Shown here: positions 51,906-60,067 of the stretch, one piece after another
How positions within the stretch are numbered: position 1 is the first letter of the stretch
Layout: every line of letters starts with the position of its first letter
NCBI RefSeq assembly: GCF_013407855.1
Contig: NZ_JACBZH010000001.1
Coordinates: forward strand, 6,014,001 to 6,078,000
Reading direction: 5' to 3'
Length of the DNA stretch: 64,000 nt
Source of the DNA: Actinopolymorpha rutila
GTDB lineage: Bacteria > Actinomycetota > Actinomycetes > Propionibacteriales > Actinopolymorphaceae
The notes under the pieces: model-generated
The model's input: only the letters and a program-made list of their open reading frames with translations
Told to the model about the DNA's origin: nothing
Database searches by the model: none
Made by a program: the position numbers and the translations under genes

Positions 51906-52152
51906 GACGGCGCCTCGCCACCATCCACGGGCCGACGCCGCGACAACCACAACCAGGGAATCGTTCCCGGCCGGTCCGTCGTCCACAAGACGGACTATGC
52001 CGTACGCCTGTTCGCTGCGCACTGCAGACGTTCGTAGCCGTGCGAACCGCAACTGGTGACACGCGGGGTAGGCGACGGACCGGGCCTGGTGCCGCGCGGC
52101 GGGTGCTTTGCGTGGCGGCCCCAGCGCTCGTCTGCAGACGGCGACTACACTT

Positions 52153-52293
52153 CCCCGTCGTCCTCGCAACCAGCCAGATCGAAGGTCGCAGCGGAGGCGG
52201 TCAAGGGTCGGCGAAGCCGACCACGAAGTGACGCCGAAGGCGCCCTTGACGGCCGGAGTGGAGACCGGAGACCGGCCTGCGAGGAGGACGGGG
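52153..52293. mobile_element. 141-bp MITE-like element (family A), copy 2
   Basis: CCCCGTCGTCCTCGCA and TGCGAGGAGGACGGGG ends match as inverted repeats in 15 of 16. Inside, GTCAAGGG...CCCTTGAC and GGTCGGC-GAA-GCCGACC form nested hairpins. Strongly similar to copy 1. From 51,906 to 52,337 no gene is seen. Confidence 0.7.
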
Positions 52294-52337
52294 CGGTCAC
52301 TTGCCTGCCGCCGGTTCCACGTGCCACCTTCTCGGCT

Positions 52338-52616
52338 ATGAGGCACCGCGCCCCCGGTGGAGACTCCCAGATGCTTGCGTGGTTCGTGGTCGCCGGCGAG
52401 CGGGTCCTCGATGGGCTGGGCGAGGCTGCGGTCATCCTTGCCGCATGCGGCCTGGTCGCGCTCGCCGGCCTAGGGCTCGTAGCAGCTCCAGCGCTCACGG
52501 CCGTGGTGGCCATGCCGGTGCTGCTTCTGGCCGGCTACGGCTGTATCGAGTGGCTTCGTGCGTCGCGACGGGCGTACGGGTCCGGCATCGTCGCCTGGCG
52601 AGTGCCACGGTTGTGA
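52338..52616 (+). CDS. Small membrane protein
   Basis: 92 aa with two adjacent hydrophobic stretches (about 28-66) rich in Ala/Leu/Val, then IEWLRASRRAYGSG. ATG 52338 is used without a clear ribosome-binding site. Function unknown. Confidence 0.45.
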   Translation: MRHRAPGGDSQMLAWFVVAGERVLDGLGEAAVILAACGLVALAGLGLVAAPALTAVVAMPVLLLAGYGCIEWLRASRRAYGSGIVAWRVPRL

Positions 52617-52693
52617 CGGCCGTCGTTGTCGGCTGCCTGACCGTGTACGCGGTCACATACTGCCGCTGCTCCAGCTGGTGGTGACTGGTCCGC

Positions 52694-52720
52694 CCGGTGA
52701 GCCCGAGGACGGCGCCCCAG
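52694..52720. repeat. Repeat family B, partial copy 2
   Basis: CGCCCGGTGAGCCCGAGGAC followed by GGCGCC, then it departs from the other copies. Confidence 0.4.
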
Positions 52721-52760
52721 TTCCCTAAGTCAACCTCCGACGATCCAACGGCTCGGACAT

Positions 52761-52877
52761 CAGCTTGGGAATCGTAAAGCTCGGAGCGCGGACCCGGCCT
52801 GGTGGCGTGGGTCGGCGGCCTGGAGTGACCTGGCGGATCCGGGCGTGGCCCGCCGTAATGGCACGTGGATGGCACGG
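52761..52877. repeat. 117-bp repeat family D, copy 2
   Basis: Same length and order as 40292-40408, with the pair ATGGCACG at 52858 and 52869 (11-bp period). The two copies flank about 12.4 kb in direct orientation. No gene between 52,617 and 52,917. Confidence 0.65.
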
Positions 52878-52917
52878 CTGACCCGTCGACGCGAACTGTC
52901 GGCGGGGCGGTCGATGA

Positions 52918-53180
52918 TCATTGTGTCCGGGCGAGGAGGATCGGTTGGAAGAAGCCACTGCTCTCCGGCGTCAACCACTCCACGTCGGTGAAGCCGGCAT
53001 CCGCGACGAGGCTTGCCAGCTGTTGTTGGGTGAGTGCCCAGTAGGTCGTACGCCTGGTATGGACGCGCCATCCTTCCCCGTTGGGAAGTAGCTGGAAGTA
53101 CTCCACGTCGTAGCGTTCGCCGTCCTCATGCCAGTCCCACAGCTGGAAGGTGATGGTCTGGCCCGCCTCGGTGCGTGACA
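52918..53180 (-). pseudogene. Methyltransferase C-terminal fragment
   Basis: Encodes GQTITFQLWDWHEDGERYDV, EYFQLLPNGEGWRVHTRRTT and LASLVADAGFTDVEWLTPES: the end of a class I SAM methyltransferase. The N-terminal SAM-binding half is missing; repeat C begins where it breaks off. Confidence 0.65.
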
Positions 53181-53288
53181 GCTCCGCCGAGCGTGGACCG
53201 CCGGCGCCTCCGACAGCACGTGTCTTGACCGTGGATCACCGCTGCGGACCAAGATCGCCCTTGGCTTAGGGCACGCGGAGGGCACGAC
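53181..53288. repeat. Repeat family C, copy 3
   Basis: GCTCCGCCGAGCGTGGACCG to GGCACG; paired GGCACG at 53270 and 53281 (11-bp period). Closely matches 56738-56845. Confidence 0.6.
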
Positions 53289-53701
53289 GACCGCCTGGCC
53301 GGTCGGCCAAGTGCTTCACGCCGACCGAAGCGCCACCAAGATCGACGATCGGGTCAACGAGCTGTGCGGCGACTCCGCCGTGCGCAACGCCAAGGGCATC
53401 TATGAGTACCTGCTCGGCGGCGAGAAGCAGACGCAACTGCTGGCGATCCGGCTGTTCGACGACAAGAACAAGCGCGTCGCCTACGAGCAGCAGACGTGAA
53501 GGCCAAGGTCGCCGGCGAGTCGAACTGCCCCTGTGCGCGATCGGTGGGGACAACAACAAGGCGCGGATCTACAAGCAGAAGGAGATGGACGCCGACCACG
53601 TGACCGCATGGTTCAAGGGCCGCTCGACGAGCCTGTCCAATCTGACCATGCTCTGCGTGATACACAACCGCGCCAAGGCAACAGGTAGTTCGGCGGTGTA
53701 A
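53287..53701 (+). pseudogene. HNH endonuclease C-terminal remnant, two frameshifts
   Basis: GIYEYLLGGEKQTQLLAIRL, then in other frames CPLCAIGGDNNKARIYK-like sequence and MDADHVTAW...NLTMLCVIHNRAK: the CxxC and DADH...HNR core of an HNH nuclease domain often found C-terminal in DUF262-type proteins. Frame changes occur near 53494 and 53527, and the 5' part is cut off by repeat C. Confidence 0.7.
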
Positions 53702-53820
53702 GGGGACGAGGAGGAACCATGGGGACCGGGTGGGTGATCGCTCGCCGCCGCCGGGATTGCCGACGCACACGCGGTTGAGGTGTGCTCACGGGCGCCGGGA
53801 CCCCGTGGATCGTGCGGCGC

Positions 53821-53826
53821 TAGGGT
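53821..53826 (+). promoter_or_regulatory. -10 box TAGGGT of kinase-like gene
   Basis: TAGGGT lies six nt before ATG 53833, with no ribosome-binding site. No good -35. Confidence 0.4.
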
Positions 53827-53832
53827 GAGCAA

Positions 53833-54357
53833 ATGGCGCCGATTGTGATCATGCTGTCGGGTTCATCCTCGGCGGGGAAGACAAGCTTGGCGAAGGCGTT
53901 GCAGCGGCGGATGGCAGTGCCCGCGATCCTCGTCGAGGCGGATCGAGTGTTCCCAGATGTTCCGGGCCAACATCCCAACTGGCCGCCGAACGGTGCGGAC
54001 CATCAGAGCTTGGTGCTGACCTTCCATCGCTCGATCGCGGTTTGGGCGTCGGCGGGGTTGAACCTCATTGTGGATGGCTCACTGCCGTATGAGGACCGCA
54101 GCTTACGAGACGCCTGCCTTAAGGTCTTCGAGCCGTTCGACTTACGCCTGGTGGGCGTCCGATGTGGCGTCGATGCGCTGTCAGAGCGTGAGGCTGGTCG
54201 CCCCGAGGAACGACCCGCCGGATGGGCTGTTCGCCAGGCGGCCGACATTGACGTGGGGATGAAGTATGCGGCCGAGGTCGACACGACAGCCAGGACCCCG
54301 GAGGCGTGCGCCCTGGAATTGGCCACCCAGCTTGGCTTCGGCGTGGTCGGCTCCTGA
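53833..54357 (+). CDS. Chloramphenicol-phosphotransferase-like P-loop protein
   Basis: 174 aa. IVIMLSGSSSAGKTSLAKAL at the N-terminus is the Walker A and start typical of the chloramphenicol 3-O-phosphotransferase family, followed by ILVEADRVFPDVPG and LNLIVDGSLPYEDRSL with the acidic catalytic Asp region, and VGVRCGVDALSEREAGRPEE. These enzymes phosphorylate chloramphenicol or an unknown small alcohol. Probably leaderless. The substrate here is not proven. Confidence 0.82.
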   Translation: MAPIVIMLSGSSSAGKTSLAKALQRRMAVPAILVEADRVFPDVPGQHPNWPPNGADHQSLVLTFHRSIAVWASAGLNLIVDGSLPYEDRSLRDACLKVFEPFDLRLVGVRCGVDALSEREAGRPEERPAGWAVRQAADIDVGMKYAAEVDTTARTPEACALELATQLGFGVVGS

Positions 54358-54435
54358 GATCGCGTCCCGCTCGTCCAGCCGTGCCGGCCCACACCAGCCG
54401 CGTCCCCTCGTAGGCGCAGGTTGTAGGTCGGAGTG

Positions 54436-54535
54436 GAGCGGGCCAAGTGCGGAGCGAAGCGGAGGCCAAAAGGTCACGGAGTGCAGCGGATTGCTCTTGA
54501 CGCGCGGAGTGGAGGCCGGAGACTGGTCCATAGGG
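54436..54535. repeat. Degenerate family A copy 3
   Basis: CTTGACGCGCGGAGTGGAGG then CCGGAGACTGGTCC matches the right part of the 141-bp element; the terminal inverted repeats are gone. Confidence 0.4.
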
Positions 54536-54582
54536 GGACGCGCCGAACTGAGGTGTAACTGAGGACGCAGCGCGTATGAGAT

Positions 54583-55092
54583 CTACTCGGGCAGCGTTGG
54601 GGTCGGCGGCTCCCAACGGAAGGTTGGAGTCAGCGACGAAAAGCCGATGAGGTCGCACGTCCAATGGAGGTTGCACTCGCCAGACGTTAGGAATCGCGCG
54701 ACTGGTTTAGTCTTGGGTGGATAGGTTGAGCGGCCGAGCAGTTCCACCGCTTCCGCGGGATCAAACCAGCGTGCTTCCGTAACGGTCTCACCGTCTTGGG
54801 TCCGCGGTCGAAGTGCCGCGTCGGTCGTTGTCCCGGTGTAGTTCCAGCTTCGATTCATCGTCACGCCGTCCTGTTCGACGTCGGAGATCGCGATGATCTC
54901 GAGTTGCGCCGGATCGACCACGCAACCGGATTCTTCGGCGAGTTCCCGGGCGGCAGCGGTGGCGGGGTCCTCGCCATCCTCAATGTGGCCGCTGGGAAAG
55001 GTCCAGCGAGGTTCTCCCGTGAAGTAGTCAGGTTCGTTGACCAGAAGCACGGAACTCCCTCGGAACACGACGACGCCGGCGATTCCCTGCAT
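54583..55092 (-). CDS. NUDIX hydrolase
   Basis: 169 aa. Box GHIEDGEDPATAAARELAEE then SG is complete. N-terminus MQGIAGVVVFRGSSVLLVNE and FTGEPRWTFPSGH are typical of nucleotide-pyrophosphatase-type members. ATG 55092. Substrate unknown. It converges with nothing close; a degenerate repeat lies downstream. Confidence 0.86.
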   Translation of the reverse strand: MQGIAGVVVFRGSSVLLVNEPDYFTGEPRWTFPSGHIEDGEDPATAAARELAEESGCVVDPAQLEIIAISDVEQDGVTMNRSWNYTGTTTDAALRPRTQDGETVTEARWFDPAEAVELLGRSTYPPKTKPVARFLTSGECNLHWTCDLIGFSSLTPTFRWEPPTPTLPE

Positions 55093-55149
55093 GCTCGTAG
55101 CTAACCATTCGAGCGCGCGCTACTGCAAAGTCCCTGACGGCGGCACCGT

Positions 55150-55190
55150 CGCCTCGTGTTGCACCTCGTTGAGGTCACGCTGGGGTCAGC
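55150..55190. repeat. Repeat family G, copy 2
   Basis: CGCCTCGTGTTG, then GGTCACGCTGGGGTCA with the pair GGTCA at 55173 and 55184 (11-bp period). Confidence 0.5.
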
Positions 55191-55252
55191 CTGAACCGCG
55201 TCGGTGCCATGCCGGGGTCTCCTTGCGACCAGTGAGCCTCTGCACCGATCGA

Positions 55253-55615
55253 CTACAACCCGCCGATCGGTGCGATCAGCACCCCGTCTGCCGGGCAGAC
55301 CCACACCGCCTGCCGGTCGCGTATGGACACGATGAGCGGATGGCGATCGGGGTGATGCGGGCACGGCGGCCAGTTCGTGGGCGCCCACCGACCTTCGATC
55401 GCGATTTCCTGAATCTGATCGGCGACCGCAGCGACGCGCTCGAACTCGGGTACCGAACCATCCGCCCAGATTCCGGTCGCACCGAAACCGCCAGGATCGA
55501 ACACCGTCGCCTCGCCGCTCCCTGTCCAGCCGTCCACGATCCGCGGCAAGCTGATGCCGGCGCTCTGCAGATCGCGTTGCACCGGCTCCAGCGCCTGCCG
55601 GAGCACCTCGTCCAT
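55253..55615 (-). CDS. Hypothetical protein related to 22397 product
   Basis: 120 aa. Its end WPPCPHHPDRHPLIVSIRDR and VWVCPADGVLIAPIGGL mirrors that of the protein at 22397-22876 (WPLCPDH...ACPSS...VPLGGL), with a CPxH/CP set that may bind zinc. The N-terminus is a helix (EVLRQALEPVQRDLQSAG). ATG 55615 used. Confidence 0.65.
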   Translation of the reverse strand: MDEVLRQALEPVQRDLQSAGISLPRIVDGWTGSGEATVFDPGGFGATGIWADGSVPEFERVAAVADQIQEIAIEGRWAPTNWPPCPHHPDRHPLIVSIRDRQAVWVCPADGVLIAPIGGL

Positions 55616-55712
55616 GCAGTCAGCATCCCAGGTCGGCCGACGCCAAGAGGAGGCTCTCGGTGTCGCCCTCAGACTCGACTGGTCCTGTCGCAACACTGAG
55701 CGCGGTACAACG

Positions 55713-56594
55713 CTAAGAGAGGTGTGACTCCGCCACCGCCAGGCGGCGTTCAACGTCTTGTCGTGTGTGCCGGCGGATCGCCCAGTCGACCGCGGCGAGG
55801 GACTTGTGGGCCCAGTAGATCCGGAACGACTCCGGATCGAGTACCTCGGCCAGCAGTGCGTCCAGCCAGGAAATGAGGGCCGCGTCCCACCCCTCCCAGC
55901 CGGCGTTGAACCTCAACACGACGAGCGCGAACCTCCTATCGCCCCGCGCGAGCTCGTCCCAATCCACCAAGCCGCACAGTCGGTAACCGTCGACAAGCGC
56001 GTTGCCTGGATGGAGGTCGGGGTGCACCAGATCTGCCCCAGCGACGACGGCCGGCGAGTCACGTCCAACCTCGCGGATCCACGACAGTAGCCGTCGGCTG
56101 CGCCTGTCGTAGCCTGCGAGGGACTCGTGTAGGCAGTAGCCCGGCCCGCTCTCCTGCAGGTACAGCCGCGGCGCCGGCACGTCAAGGCGGTCGGCGAGCA
56201 GTCCCGCGAACCGCTCATTGAGTGCAACCAAGGCTTCCAACAGCCCACGATCAACCACCAGAGGCGGCGTGCCTGGAAGGCGCTCCTGCACGATCGCAAC
56301 CGACCCGCCAAGGTCTAGCACCCGCTCATACAACGGGACAGGCAGGCCGTGGCCTCGGGCCATCTCAAGCACATCCGCCGTCCGCTGCACCTCGGAGAAA
56401 CTCCGGTGCGTGATCGACTTGAGCACCCCTTCCCGCCCATCAGGCCAACGGACCAAGGTGGCACCTATCTCCCCTCCGCTTCCGCGGCCAAGCGGTTCTA
56501 GACGCACACCATGCGCGGCTACCCGCTCAAGCAGATCAAGCGCCTCGGATCCAGGAGAGGTCACCTGGCACACGCTACGGCGTCCCGACGGCAT
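55713..56594 (-). CDS. APH family phosphotransferase
   Basis: 293 aa, APH/choline-kinase fold. The catalytic loop is LVHPDLHPGNALVDG (with Pro before the catalytic Asp) and the metal motif LVDWDELARGDRRFAL. The N-lobe has a Gly-rich LGRGSGGEIGA and VLKSITH lysine. ATG 56594 gives the family-typical start; upstream codons pass through a tRNA-like relic. Substrate may be an aminoglycoside or another alcohol. Confidence 0.85.
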   Translation of the reverse strand: MPSGRRSVCQVTSPGSEALDLLERVAAHGVRLEPLGRGSGGEIGATLVRWPDGREGVLKSITHRSFSEVQRTADVLEMARGHGLPVPLYERVLDLGGSVAIVQERLPGTPPLVVDRGLLEALVALNERFAGLLADRLDVPAPRLYLQESGPGYCLHESLAGYDRRSRRLLSWIREVGRDSPAVVAGADLVHPDLHPGNALVDGYRLCGLVDWDELARGDRRFALVVLRFNAGWEGWDAALISWLDALLAEVLDPESFRIYWAHKSLAAVDWAIRRHTRQDVERRLAVAESHLS

Positions 56595-56659
56595 GCGGAC
56601 GACCCCGGCGGCCCGCATCGGGGCGCATGCCAGCCCGTCGAGCGCCTTGTCGGTCTGGG

Positions 56660-56715
56660 CCGGATGGATCGTGGTGGTGGACGAGGCGGCTCGAACCCCT
56701 CTAACCCCTGCCTTG
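56660..56715 (-). other. tRNA-Ala-like 3' fragment
   Basis: The minus strand has the anticodon-loop-like GGCCTTTGCAAGGC (TGC) and GAGGGGTTCGAGCC, resembling anticodon and T arms of tRNA-Ala, but the stems have mismatches and no 5' half exists. Possible att relic. Confidence 0.3.
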
Positions 56716-56737
56716 CAAAGGCCATTCACCCACTCAC

Positions 56738-56845
56738 GCTCCGCCAAGCGTGGATCGCCGCCGCCTCCGACGGCACGTGTCGTGTCCGTCGATCACCGCT
56801 ACGAACCGAGATCAACCTTGGCTTGGGGCACCCGGAGGGCACGGA
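56738..56845. repeat. Repeat family C, copy 4
   Basis: GCTCCGCCAAGCGTGGATCG onward; pair GGCAC at 56827 and 56838 (11-bp period). Best match is copy 3. Confidence 0.6.
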
Positions 56846-56920
56846 GGCACCGAAGGTTGGTAGTCGTTGGTCCGACGTTTCCCATCGATGATCTGCGAGG
56901 GTGATTGAAGAGGCATCATC

Positions 56921-56952
56921 GGATGGATGGATGGATGGAAGGAAGGAAGGAG
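56921..56952. repeat. Tetranucleotide run GGAT x4, GGAA x3
   Basis: A perfect simple-sequence run merging into GGAGG, which is the ribosome-binding site of the small gene at 56959. Such runs can slip. Confidence 0.7.
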
Positions 56953-56958
56953 GATGAG

Positions 56959-57093
56959 GTGACGACCGAGCGTGCACGGGCCCGGGAAGAGCTCGCCGGC
57001 CGGGTGCGGTTTCTGAGCGCGATCTTGGCTGCGGCAGAGCGGAAGCACGAGCTCCTCGATGTGTGTCGACGATCACGTAATTCCCCACCCTGA
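56959..57093 (+). CDS. 44-aa helical protein, perhaps truncated
   Basis: GTG 56959 has GGAGG five nt upstream. RAREELAGRVRFLSAILAAA followed by ERKHELLDVCRRSR resembles the coiled tower segment of GyrA/ParC-like small actinomycete proteins, which are longer (120 aa or more). Probably a truncated member. Confidence 0.4.
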   Translation: MTTERARAREELAGRVRFLSAILAAAERKHELLDVCRRSRNSPP

Positions 57094-57113
57094 CGATCAG
57101 TGGTGACCCCATA

Positions 57114-57149
57114 GGGACGACGTACCGATTCTCCAGTGGGACGACGTAC
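57114..57149. repeat. 12-bp direct repeat, 24-bp period
   Basis: GGGACGACGTAC at 57114-57125 and 57138-57149, perfect. Possible operator; no gene between 57,094 and 57,336 is supported. Confidence 0.5.
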
Positions 57150-57336
57150 GGAGACCGCATCGACGGACTCGGGCAGTCCGTTAGGGGATCCCGTTGCGGA
57201 CACCAAGCGACCCCATCAGCCGTCCCCGCCCCTGCAGGCGACTCCGGAAATTGACAGCCCCCTGCCCGAGCAGGCCAGACGTGTCCGGTGACAGTCGTTG
57301 TTGTCGATCGGCCGGGTAGGTGTGGCACGAAGGCCG

Positions 57337-58227
57337 TCAGGTCGGCATGTGGTCGAGCGCGGTTTGGAGAAAGGCGTCACGGCGCGCTGTGACCTCGGCG
57401 GTGTCCAGCTCGGTTGGCGTGTTGAGCGCGGCGACGGCGTCCCAGTAGGCAACGTTGACGGCGTTCCGGCCGGCTTGGCGTTGCCACCCGTTCAGCACGT
57501 GGGCGGGGGCATCGGGGCCGTACTGGAGGGCCATCTGCTTGCGCAGCTCACCGAGGTCTACGCCCGGATCCCCGGCGCCGGCGGTCTTCCAGTCGATCAG
57601 CGCGAGGCAGACGTCGCCGTCCCAGAGCATGTTGCCGCCCCACACGTCACCGTGGACGAACACCGACTCCTGCGCGGGAGTGCCCATCGCTCTGAGCTGC
57701 TTGTCGGCCTCCTGTAGCAACTCCGTCGTGGGCATCTGGCCGGCTCGCCGGTCACCAGCGAAGTCGTCCACGGCGATCGGGCGCGGGCGATACGGCAGAT
57801 GGTGTGCAGGGGTGAGGGGTACCGCGTGAATCTTGGCGATCGCGGCACCTGCGGCTTCCAGGCGTGCCTGCGACACGCGCTCGGGCGGCTCGCTGCTACC
57901 GGGCAGCAGTGTCTCCAGTGTGGCCGGCTGTCCGGTGTGCTCGCCGTCGAGATCACTGGCGATCAGCCTAGGTGCGTCAAGGCCGTGTTCGTCTGCTAGC
58001 TGCAGGGCGCGTGCTCCGGTGGCCAGCATGTTCGCGCCGATCCAGCCGGGGACCGGCACGCGCAGAACCATTTCGGTTGTCGTCGAGTTGTCTTCGATGC
58101 GCAGCCGGAACGTGCCTGAACCCCGATGCGCAGACTCGTGCAGGCTGTCCACCTCGGCTACGGTCGCATGTTCACCGACGACACCAGCTGCCCACGCAAG
58201 GACAGCATCGAAACGCCCTCGACTCAT
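57337..58227 (-). CDS. APH family phosphotransferase
   Basis: 296 aa. Catalytic loop FVHGDVWGGNMLWDG, metal motif LIDWKTAGAGDPGVDLG, and an N-lobe with TEMVLRVPVPGW. All kinase residues are present. AGGAGG lies about ten nt before ATG 58227. It could phosphorylate an aminoglycoside, macrolide or another hydroxyl compound. Confidence 0.87.
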   Translation of the reverse strand: MSRGRFDAVLAWAAGVVGEHATVAEVDSLHESAHRGSGTFRLRIEDNSTTTEMVLRVPVPGWIGANMLATGARALQLADEHGLDAPRLIASDLDGEHTGQPATLETLLPGSSEPPERVSQARLEAAGAAIAKIHAVPLTPAHHLPYRPRPIAVDDFAGDRRAGQMPTTELLQEADKQLRAMGTPAQESVFVHGDVWGGNMLWDGDVCLALIDWKTAGAGDPGVDLGELRKQMALQYGPDAPAHVLNGWQRQAGRNAVNVAYWDAVAALNTPTELDTAEVTARRDAFLQTALDHMPT

Positions 58228-58505
58228 CAAGCCTCTACCTCCTCGTGTTCCTCACTGGCACGTCGAACGCGGTGTGCCTGCCCGGCGCGTACCCGTTGGA
58301 CAACGGTGTCACTCGGCGTGTCTCCCGTTCTGCCGGCGTGTCTCCCGTGCACTGGTTTGGCTCCATGCCGCTTTTGACCCGGCAGCCTCGCCGCTGTGTT
58401 CGGAGCTCACATAGCACCCTGTGTCACGTTTCGGAGGTGTCCGGTAACGATCCTCAACCGAACGCCGACGTACGCGTACACGTTGCGGGCTCCGCCACGA
58501 ATGTT

Positions 58506-59381
58506 CTACGAGTCTGGATCACGCCGGGCCGCGAGGAACGCTGCGATCTCGTCGATGTAGCGTTCGGTTTCCTCCACGTTGGGGAAGTGGGCGCTGTCGT
58601 CGAAGACGCGGAGGCGTGCGTGTGGGAGCCGGGTGGTGAGGTCGCGGCAAGCGTCGACTCCGGCGTTGCGATCCCAGAAGCCAACAAGGACTAGAACCGG
58701 GATATGGAGTGCGGCCAGGTCGTCGACGAGGGGTACTACCCGCGGAGGTTGCTTGCCTAGGTCGGCGGCCATCTCACCGGTGTTGATGAGGCCGCTTTCC
58801 TCCCAGAGGTCTCGGACTTGCTTGGCCGATGCGGGCTGGTGGAACAGGAAGCGATCGGTGGTCTCTCGGTCGACGACATCCCAGGCGGCATGCGGACCTG
58901 ACTGTTCGACTGCGGAACGGATCGCGGTGCGCATCTCGTCGTCGGTAGCGACCGCCTCGAAGCCAGACCCCCACGTCGACGGAGTGAGCGGGCCGGCGAG
59001 TGCGGTGCCTTGAAGGATCAGCCGGTCGACTCGTTCGGGGTAGGCGACGGTGTACTCGGCTGCCAGGTCACCGCCGAACGAGATACCGAGCAGCGCGATC
59101 CGAGGAAGGTCCAAATGCCGACGCAGCTGCTCAAGATCGTCGACAAGGATCGGTATCGAGTATCCACGGTCCGATGGTTGATCGCTGCGACCGGACCCGC
59201 GCTGCTCGTAGTAGACAACCGGACCAAGCTGCTCAAGCGCAGGGCCGGTCAGCCGCTCGAAGTCATAGATGAACCCGCCAGGACCGCCATGAACCACGAC
59301 GAGTGGCGTCCCCACGTGCGGGTCACCAACCACACGTACCCAGTGACGCACTCCGTTGATCACAACGTGCGACTCGGCCAT
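58506..59381 (-). CDS. Proline-iminopeptidase-like alpha/beta hydrolase
   Basis: 291 aa, peptidase S33 style. HGGPGGFIYDFE (oxyanion), YYEQRGSGRSDQ, nucleophile elbow LLGISFGGDLAAEY, acidic VGFWDRNAG and final DDSAHFPNVEE histidine form a complete set. No signal peptide, so cytoplasmic. ATG 59381. It may cleave N-terminal proline or hydrolyse another ester or amide. Confidence 0.88.
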   Translation of the reverse strand: MAESHVVINGVRHWVRVVGDPHVGTPLVVVHGGPGGFIYDFERLTGPALEQLGPVVYYEQRGSGRSDQPSDRGYSIPILVDDLEQLRRHLDLPRIALLGISFGGDLAAEYTVAYPERVDRLILQGTALAGPLTPSTWGSGFEAVATDDEMRTAIRSAVEQSGPHAAWDVVDRETTDRFLFHQPASAKQVRDLWEESGLINTGEMAADLGKQPPRVVPLVDDLAALHIPVLVLVGFWDRNAGVDACRDLTTRLPHARLRVFDDSAHFPNVEETERYIDEIAAFLAARRDPDS

Positions 59382-59461
59382 CGTCGCAGTGTGGCCCAGA
59401 CGGCAAGGAGCCACAAGCCGGCCCGGTGGCGGCCGGAGACAGGCGTCCGAGGAGTCGGGCC

Positions 59462-59671
59462 TCATCGTGTCAGGCATCGGAGGGACCCGCTCGCGTCGTC
59501 CGGATGCGTCCGCAGGTACCCAGCCAACTCCGCCAACCCCATCGCCGGCACCAGACCCGCCGACGACACCAGATTCGGCTCATCGAACACCGCGGCCGTC
59601 GCCGCGAACGTATGACAGAGTTGCATCCCAGAGATGCCCTTCGTGATGGGCCACGATCGTTCCTTCGACAA
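59462..59671 (-). pseudogene. IS1380-like transposase N-terminal remnant
   Basis: AVFDEPNLVSSAGLVPAMGL followed by AELAGYL is the conserved opening of IS1380-type transposases (VSAVFDDPNLVSxAGLxPxxALA). It stops after 69 codons; the DDE catalytic part is missing. Confidence 0.65.
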
Positions 59672-59823
59672 GACCGATCATCCCAACACGCAAGGGCATT
59701 CTCGCGTCACGACCCGCTCACCACACCCCACCCATCGGTGGATCCGGGCTTAGGGACCCGGCCCGAGGGAGGTGGGTAAAGCCTGACGGTCCGGCGACCC
59801 ACCTCAACCACGGCATTTGCCCG

Positions 59824-59905
59824 CCCGGTGAGCCTGAGGACTGCGCCCTGGCGCCGCCCGCAGGGCGGCCGGGCGGTTGCGCCGCGTCAGCGGCGCCTTG
59901 ACTCG
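59824..59905. repeat. Repeat family B, copy 3
   Basis: CGGTGAGCCTGAGGACTGCG to GCGCCTTGACTC, matching 43155-43248. Strong nested hairpins (GGCGCCGCCC / GGGCGGCC type). From 59,382 to 60,067 no intact gene is present. Confidence 0.6.
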
Positions 59906-60067
59906 TAGAGAGCCAGAATCGGCAATGCAGAGCCCGCAGGCCTGTCCTGTCCCGGTAGGTGCTTGACACTGCGGATCACATCGGCTGCTTATTGCGTGGT
60001 GAAACCACGCGGTGGCGCTGGCTGAATCCAGTTGAGGGCTCCAGACATATGCTGCGAAGGTTCGACC

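Noticed and set aside
40292..52877. A complete integrative conjugative element
   Set aside because: No intact integrase, replication, FtsK-type transfer or relaxase gene was found between the repeats.
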